A DNA stretch of 33,800 nt from Verrucomicrobiia bacterium. GTDB lineage: Bacteria > Verrucomicrobiota > Verrucomicrobiia > Verrucomicrobiales > DEV007. Below the pieces are notes generated by a model that searched no databases, was not told the origin of the DNA, and worked only from the letters and a program-made list of their open reading frames with translations. Of the stretch, positions 28,944 through 33,800 are shown one piece after another; position 1 is the first letter of the stretch, and the number at the start of each line of letters is the position of its first letter. Location of the stretch: positions 1 through 33,800 of the forward strand of contig JAGROY010000078.1 of NCBI GenBank assembly GCA_020439995.1, written 5' to 3'. Made by a program: the position numbers and the translations under genes.

Positions 28944-31745
28944 ATGAGGAACGCGGCGGACGGAGCCCTTAGGATCGAAACGTTGTTCCAGCTGGACAAA
29001 GTTGGACGCCGTGTCCAAAAGTCCTGCATGCCAGTAGCCAAGCCATCATCGAAACTGACACTGAAAGACCGATTGTCCCGCCTGACGCTTGTTCAGGCGG
29101 AGAAACTGTTGGGAACTGCTGGGAAGCACCTGATCACTGAAGGTGGCAAGATTGAGGTGGATCCTGTGGAGAATGTTTTCATCGACGATGACTACTTCAT
29201 GATTCGATGGGGCGGGGCGAGTGACACGGCGACGATCAAGCTTGATCCCGCGCGGAGAGGACACTTGGTGCTGCAATGTTCGCAGTGTTATCCAGACATG
29301 TGTGTGCATCTGGGACTGGCGCTGTCCTTTGTGCTCGAAGAGAAGACGTTTCTGGGGCTCGCTACGGCACCAGTGGAGCGCGTTCCAGTTGAGAGTCTGT
29401 CCGAGAAAGAACTGGTGGAGTTGGCGCTGGCCGATCGTGCCAAGCGAGCGGAGGAGGAAAGCATGCGCGTCGTCTCGCAGGATCGATCGACTCCCTGGAC
29501 TGACTATGTTGTCACCAGTGCCGCGTCGGGAAGAACCTATCGAGTAGCCTTACGCGGCACGGAACCGGGCGATTCCTTTTGCACCTGCCCGGACTTTCGC
29601 AAGAACACGCTCGGCACCTGCAAGCATGTGTTGCATGCATTGGGCAAGGTGCGGAAAAAATTCACCCGGCGCAAACTGGCGAAGCCTTGGCAACCGGATG
29701 GCTTTTACGTTTCTGTCCGCTACGGAGTGGATCTTGGATTACGTCTGGAAACGCCCGCAGATATCGAGCCCGCCCAAAGGAAAGTGGTGCGCGAATTTCT
29801 CGACAAGTCGTTCACTGATGCCGCAACGATCCAGCGTCTGTTGAATGCGATTCGGCAGCTGGAGCGCACGGGGACCACCGTGACCATCTATCCCGATGCC
29901 GAAGAGATGATCTCTCGCATTCTACACGAATTTCGTGTGGAGAAGAAGATGCAGGAAATTCGCCAGGATCCGGCAAAGCACGGTCTGCGCAACAAACTCC
30001 TGAAGACCGAGCTGCTGCCGTATCAACTCGATGGCATCGCCTTCGCTACCGTTGCGGGTCGTGCCATTCTGGCGGACGACATGGGACTTGGAAAAACGAT
30101 TCAGGGCATTGGGGTTGCGGAAATGCTGGCCCGCGAAGCCGGAATCAAGCGTGTGCTCATCGTTTGCCCGGCATCGCTCAAGTCGCAATGGGCGCTGGAA
30201 ATTGAGAAGTTTTCCTGGCGGGATTCACAGCTTGTGGTCGGGCCATATGCCGAGCGTGGGCAGCAGTACCGGGAGGGCGCATTTTTCACCATCTGTAACT
30301 ACGAGCAGGTGCGGCGCGATCATTTGGAAATCGATGATGTGCCCTGGGACTTGATCATTCTCGATGAAGCGCAGCGCATCAAGAACTGGGAAGCGAAGAC
30401 CACCACGGTGATCAAATCGCTGCGTTCAAAGTACGCGCTGGTGCTCACCGGAACGCCGATCGAGAACCGCATCGATGACTTGTATTCGGTGATCGAGTTT
30501 ATCGATGACCGGCGCCTCGGGCCAGCGTTCCGTTTTTACAATAAGCACCGTGTGGTCGACGATCGGGGCAAGGTGATTGGCTACAAGAACCTGGCGGCGT
30601 TGCGCAAGGCGCTCGCGCCAGTTTTGCTGCGTCGCACGCGCAAGTCAGTGCTGCAGGATCTGCCGCCGCGGACGACCGAGGTGGTCAGGATTAACCCGAC
30701 GGATGAGCAGAAAGCGCTCAATGATTCTCACATGTCGCTGGTGGCCATGATTATTAGCAAGCCGTATCTGACTGAGATGGATCTGCTGCGGTTACAGCGG
30801 GCACTGTTGATGGCGAGGATGTCGGCCAACAGCAGCTATCTGGTCAACAAGGAGGAGCCCGGGTATTCCTCTAAGTTGGAGCGCTTGCGGGAATTGTTGC
30901 AGTCATTGCTCGCGGAGGAAGATCGGAAGATCGTGTTGTTTTCCGAGTGGACGACGATGCTGGATCTGATCGAGAAACACCTGCACGAACTGGGAGCTAG
31001 CTTTGTCAGGCTCGACGGTTCGGTGCCGCAGAAAAAGCGGCAGGCGATCGTCGCGGAATTTCGCAAAGACCCCCAGTGTAAGCTTTTCATCACAACGAAT
31101 GCGGGATCTACGGGCCTGAATCTTCAGGCGGCGAATACGGTGATCAATGTCGACCTGCCGTGGAATCCAGCGCTGCTTGAGCAACGCATCGCGCGTGCAC
31201 ACCGGATGGGGCAGAAGCGCCCGGTGCAGGTCTACATCCTGGTCACCGAGGGGACGATCGAAGAGGGGATGTTGAACACGCTGTCGATGAAGCACGAGCT
31301 GGCGCAGGCAGCGCTCGATCCGGATTCGGACGTCGATCAGCTGTCGTTCGGCAGTGGTATCGAGGAGTTGAAGAAGCGGATGGAGGTTCTGTTAGGGGCT
31401 GTGCCCGAAGGGGGGATCGATGAGAGCCGAAAAGCAGAGACTGAGGTAGAAATCGCTGCGCGGGCGGAGAGAAAAGCTCGCGTGGCCGAGGCTGGTGGGC
31501 AAATGCTCAGCGCTGCCTTTACCATGCTGCAGCAGATGCTCCCCGCCGGAGCTGCCGCGCATACGCCTGCGCCTCAGGTGGAGGCTGCCGCAAAAGCCAT
31601 CCGCAATAATTTGAGCGAATGCCTGGAGACCAGCGAAGATGGAAAGCCCCGGCTTACCGTGACGCTACCCAGTGCCGAGGCGCTGGAAGGACTGGCACAG
31701 GCGCTTGCGGTGCTGGCAAGCATGGGAGGGCAGACTGAGAAGTAG
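28944..31745 (+). CDS. SWIM-domain SNF2-family helicase
   Basis: This protein of up to 933 residues has a SWIM zinc finger near 212-232 (CTCPDFRKNTLGTCKHVLHA; C-x-C and C-x-H). The SNF2 ATPase follows: Walker A DDMGLGKTIQGIG (Lys384), DEAQ box LIILDEAQRIKNW, LTGTPIENRIDDLYS, then GSTGLNLQAANTVINVDLPW and the arginine finger motif EQRIARAHRMGQKRPVQVYI. A charged helical tail of about 120 residues ends the protein. These are DNA translocases that remodel protein-DNA complexes; SWIM domains bind nucleic acid or protein. ATG 28944 lacks a ribosome binding site; ATG 29028 (MPVAKPSSK) is a plausible alternative start. Confidence 0.9.
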   Translation: MRNAADGALRIETLFQLDKVGRRVQKSCMPVAKPSSKLTLKDRLSRLTLVQAEKLLGTAGKHLITEGGKIEVDPVENVFIDDDYFMIRWGGASDTATIKLDPARRGHLVLQCSQCYPDMCVHLGLALSFVLEEKTFLGLATAPVERVPVESLSEKELVELALADRAKRAEEESMRVVSQDRSTPWTDYVVTSAASGRTYRVALRGTEPGDSFCTCPDFRKNTLGTCKHVLHALGKVRKKFTRRKLAKPWQPDGFYVSVRYGVDLGLRLETPADIEPAQRKVVREFLDKSFTDAATIQRLLNAIRQLERTGTTVTIYPDAEEMISRILHEFRVEKKMQEIRQDPAKHGLRNKLLKTELLPYQLDGIAFATVAGRAILADDMGLGKTIQGIGVAEMLAREAGIKRVLIVCPASLKSQWALEIEKFSWRDSQLVVGPYAERGQQYREGAFFTICNYEQVRRDHLEIDDVPWDLIILDEAQRIKNWEAKTTTVIKSLRSKYALVLTGTPIENRIDDLYSVIEFIDDRRLGPAFRFYNKHRVVDDRGKVIGYKNLAALRKALAPVLLRRTRKSVLQDLPPRTTEVVRINPTDEQKALNDSHMSLVAMIISKPYLTEMDLLRLQRALLMARMSANSSYLVNKEEPGYSSKLERLRELLQSLLAEEDRKIVLFSEWTTMLDLIEKHLHELGASFVRLDGSVPQKKRQAIVAEFRKDPQCKLFITTNAGSTGLNLQAANTVINVDLPWNPALLEQRIARAHRMGQKRPVQVYILVTEGTIEEGMLNTLSMKHELAQAALDPDSDVDQLSFGSGIEELKKRMEVLLGAVPEGGIDESRKAETEVEIAARAERKARVAEAGGQMLSAAFTMLQQMLPAGAAAHTPAPQVEAAAKAIRNNLSECLETSEDGKPRLTVTLPSAEALEGLAQALAVLASMGGQTEK

Positions 31746-31766
31746 GCAATTTGGCTCTGGAGTGTT

Positions 31767-31848
31767 TGGAGTGCTCAGGCTTGACTGAGCTTTTTGTGTA
31801 GAGAACGTGTTTCGTGGTGAAAAAGCGCTGTCGAGCCAGCGCACTCCA
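31767..31848 (+). repeat. REP-2 copy upstream of the second RAYT
   Basis: This 82-bp element begins TGGAGTGCTCAGGCTTGA and ends GCGCACTCCA, with terminal inverted TGGAGTGC/GCACTCCA and an internal GAGCTTTTT/AAAAAGCGCT pairing. It is near identical to 32468-32550 and similar to 24997-25079, all in the same orientation. Confidence 0.9.
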
Positions 31849-31891
31849 GATCGTGGTTGCAACTAGAGGCGCTTGTCGTCAAGTTTAGACC

Positions 31892-32485
31892 ATGTCGAAT
31901 TCTGAGCCCCATAACTTCTGGCCTCATGCACCTGAGCATCGACTGGGAGATGGCGGCGCTTACTTTGTGACGGCAGGCACCTATCAGAAACACCACATTT
32001 TCCGAACGAACGATGATCTCAAGGCATTGCACGGTGGGCTGTTGAAATACGCGGCGCAATACGAGTGGCAACTTGAGGCATGGGCAGTTTTCTCAAATCA
32101 CTATCACTTTATTGCTCAATCGCCCGTGGCGGAAGCAGAGGCGGGCGATGGAGCCCGAAGCTTGCGCAAATTCTTAGCGCATTTCCATTCACGAAGTGCG
32201 GCATGGATCAATGATCGTCACGAAATGAAGGGGAGAAAAGTGTGGCAGAACTTTTGGGATACGCAACTGACTCACCAGTCGAGTTATCTGGCAAGGCTTC
32301 ACTACGTGCATGCGAACCCAGTGAAGCATGGACTAGTGCCGGTCGCTCGAGATTATCCGTGGTGTTCGGCTGGATGGTTCGAGCGAACAGCATCCGCACC
32401 GAAGGTTAAAACGATTTACGGTTTCAAGACCGATCGCGTGAATGTTCCAGATGAATTCGAGCCAATTTGGAGTGCTCAGGCTTGA
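31892..32485 (+). CDS. REP-associated tyrosine transposase (second RAYT)
   Basis: This 197-residue Y1/HUH transposase belongs to a different subgroup from the one at 238-690. Marks are GGAYFVTAGTYQKHHIFR, the WAVFSNHYHFIAQSP metal-binding HxH motif, KVWQNFWDTQLTHQSSYLAR with a candidate catalytic Tyr region, and LHYVHANPVKHGLV, DYPWCS. The gene sits between two direct copies of REP-2, and its last four codons and TGA lie inside the downstream copy, so gene and repeat are physically fused. It is intact. The third copy at 24997 suggests past activity. Confidence 0.92.
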   Translation: MSNSEPHNFWPHAPEHRLGDGGAYFVTAGTYQKHHIFRTNDDLKALHGGLLKYAAQYEWQLEAWAVFSNHYHFIAQSPVAEAEAGDGARSLRKFLAHFHSRSAAWINDRHEMKGRKVWQNFWDTQLTHQSSYLARLHYVHANPVKHGLVPVARDYPWCSAGWFERTASAPKVKTIYGFKTDRVNVPDEFEPIWSAQA

Positions 32486-32550
32486 CTGAGCTTTTTGTGT
32501 AGGGAACGCGTTTCGTGGTGAAAAAGCTCTGTCAAGACCAGCGCACTCCA
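32468..32550 (+). repeat. REP-2 copy overlapping the RAYT stop codon
   Basis: This 83-bp direct repeat of 31767-31848 contains the 3' end of the transposase gene; the TGA is supplied by the repeat (CAGGCTTGA). Terminal TGGAGTGC and GCACTCCA are intact. Confidence 0.9.
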
Positions 32551-32576
32551 AATACTAGTAGGCGACTTCACTTCTC

Positions 32577-33446
32577 ATGAAAATACTTCACTTTGGCGAT
32601 ATCCATGTCTGGCGGCTGCGGCTGGCGCCGGACTTCTGGTACTTTAAGCGACTGCTCGGAACGGTGAATCTGACCGCGCGTCGACGGATGCGTTTTCCGG
32701 GCCACTATCCCGCGATCGTCGCGGCAGAGGTAGTGAAGAGTGGTGCCGAGGTGGTCATTTTTTCAGGTGACATGTCGACGATGTCTCTGGTGCCGGAATT
32801 CGAAGAAGCGGCGCGACTGTTTGCTCCGATTCGCGAAAAGTGGGGGGATCGATTCTTTTGCATTCCTGGGAACCATGATCGCTATTCGCCGGGAAGCATG
32901 AAGTCCGGGCTCTATGAACGTTACTTTCCGTATGGAGCGTTTGAGGAGGACAAGCTCGTGCGGCGGCAGCTAATCGATGATGGTCTGGTGATCGTTGGGT
33001 TCGACTGTTCGCATCCGTGTCGGATTCGTTCGAATGGAACGATCAGCGACAAACTTGAAAAGGAACTTCGTGCTGCGCTGGAATACGAGCAATCTGAGGG
33101 CAACCGCGTATTGCTCACCGGGCACTACCCGCTTGCCTATCCCGCGGATGTGCATGCAGCCTGGGAGCACAAGCTTCTCAAAGCGGAGCGGCTGGCGCAG
33201 TTGGTCAATGAGTTCGAGCCCATCGCATACTTTCATGGCCACAAGCACCAGCGCTGGATCGAGCGAGTGGGCAAGACCTTGTGTGTGAACTGTGGCGCGG
33301 CTGGGATGGTGTCCTCTGATATTCGAAAGCAGGCAGGATTCGTGACTGTCGAGCTTGATCGCGAAACTCTCACGAACCCGGTGGCGCACTATCTTGATCG
33401 AGCGACCGAGGAATTCGCCACCTGCGATATGGAGATTCCTGGATGA
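32577..33446 (+). CDS. Metallophosphoesterase of the calcineurin-like superfamily
   Basis: This 289-residue protein carries all metal-binding blocks: FGDIHV at the N-terminus, FSGDMS, IPGNHDRY, LLTGHYPLAY and FHGHKHQRW. The long basic insertion after block I (LTARRRMRFPGHYP) is like that of related cytosolic phosphodiesterases. The substrate is unknown; homologues hydrolyse phosphodiesters or nucleotides. It overlaps the following truncated GNAT frame by 4 bp (ATGA), so they were once an operon. Confidence 0.9.
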   Translation: MKILHFGDIHVWRLRLAPDFWYFKRLLGTVNLTARRRMRFPGHYPAIVAAEVVKSGAEVVIFSGDMSTMSLVPEFEEAARLFAPIREKWGDRFFCIPGNHDRYSPGSMKSGLYERYFPYGAFEEDKLVRRQLIDDGLVIVGFDCSHPCRIRSNGTISDKLEKELRAALEYEQSEGNRVLLTGHYPLAYPADVHAAWEHKLLKAERLAQLVNEFEPIAYFHGHKHQRWIERVGKTLCVNCGAAGMVSSDIRKQAGFVTVELDRETLTNPVAHYLDRATEEFATCDMEIPG

Positions 33447-33600
33447 GCAGTCATTCGGTTCTCTGTGGAGCGTTCGAATTGAGCGATGATCCGCAAAGAA
33501 TCGATTGTCCTCAAGTGCACGGCTGGCTCGCATACTCCAGCTGGGCTAAGGATATTCCACAAGATCGGCTCAGACGTGGCATCGGAAATTCGTCGCTGGT
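33443..33600 (+). pseudogene. N-terminal fragment of a GNAT acetyltransferase
   Basis: ATG 33443 overlaps the phosphoesterase stop. Residues 11-48, FELSDDPQRIDCPQVHGWLA and YSSWAKDIPQDRLRRGIG, are the typical first two helices of a GNAT enzyme. Homology ends near 33595 in a CGCTGGT triplet repeat, followed by a terminator and the tuf promoter region; the acetyl-CoA loop is absent. A frame continues to 33691 but reads non-homologous sequence. Confidence 0.75.
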
Positions 33601-33620
33601 CGCTGGTCGCTGGCGTATAG

Positions 33621-33646
33621 GACGGAGTGGCGCTCCGTCTTTTCTC
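33621..33646 (+). terminator. Intrinsic terminator upstream of tuf
   Basis: GACGGAG-TGGCG-CTCCGTC forms a perfect 7-bp stem followed by TTTTCTCC. Confidence 0.85.
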
Positions 33647-33745
33647 CTCGCTGCCGAATCTCCTGAAAATTTCGCGGCGCATCCGGTTTGATGCGTCGTG
33701 CTGACCCGCTACGGGCAACAACACAAACAAGAAAGGAGATTCGAA

Positions 33746-33800
33746 ATGGCAACATCTAACAAAGCCGCATTCGAACGCAACAAGCCGCATGTGAACATCG
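33746..33800 (+). CDS. tuf: Elongation factor Tu, 5' end only
   Basis: The 18 complete codons give MATSNKAAFERNKPHVNI, the start of EF-Tu (FERxKPHVN before the GTP-binding loop). A strong GAAAGGAGAT site ends 5 nt before the ATG. The gene continues past the window. EF-Tu carries aminoacyl-tRNA to the ribosome and contacts the tRNA acceptor and T-stem, which is relevant to the unusual tRNAs 7 kb upstream, although closeness may be chance. Confidence 0.9.
   Translation, partial: MATSNKAAFERNKPHVNI

Overview
The window looks like a chromosomal segment of a Verrucomicrobiota (PVC-group) bacterium. The pointers are a Pirellula/Verrucomicrobium-type haem-binding cytochrome, a PEP-CTERM surface protein, a very large FG-GAP/UnbV/thioredoxin/TPR protein, an ECF-sigma relic fused to a kinase-type TPR tail, and two REP-associated transposases with their cognate repeats. 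Many housekeeping genes lack an obvious Shine-Dalgarno sequence. All family assignments were made by eye from sequence motifs; no search was run.

Layout. 1-1000: a RAYT transposase flanked by 88-bp inverted REP arms. 1088-1863: a sigma-factor fragment, then a vapBC module whose toxin carries an in-frame TGA. 2046-3957: a sigma/TPR chimera. 4029-7870: a multi-span membrane protein, a cytochrome and a PEP-CTERM protein. 7894-10436: a response regulator/sensor kinase pair. 10564-15979 (minus strand): a secreted hypothetical protein, the UnbV/TlpA/TPR gene split by one in-frame TGA, and a secreted sugar isomerase-like protein. 16323-19058: metK-ahcY with a strong terminator. 19117-21281: a flavoprotein and a secreted SMP-30 protein, convergent.

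21428-28343 is the remarkable part. A consensus promoter, a short terminated transcript and about 600 nt of hairpin-rich non-coding DNA precede a one-strand array of 28 convincing tRNA genes (22426-26532). The array also holds truncated and rearranged tRNA-like units. The 28 cover 19 amino acids, with alanine missing. Most do not have a standard elbow: T55 of the T-loop is G55, and G18 of the D-loop is A18 (A18-G19 with G55-C56). The five tRNAs that keep T55 keep G18-G19 where a D-arm can be read. The paired change argues for a selected alternative elbow rather than decay. The array runs into a Ro60/TROVE gene with a near-perfect ribosome binding site and an 11-bp GC terminator. The last RNAs before this gene include a possible circularly permuted tRNA and a 135-140 nt tRNA-like RNA that could be a Y RNA. 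I infer a specialised, probably phage- or element-derived tRNA and RNA-handling island.

28389-33800: a GNAT acetyltransferase, a SWIM/SNF2 helicase, a second RAYT between direct copies of its REP (a third copy lies inside the tRNA array), a metallophosphoesterase, a truncated GNAT gene, a terminator and the first codons of tuf.
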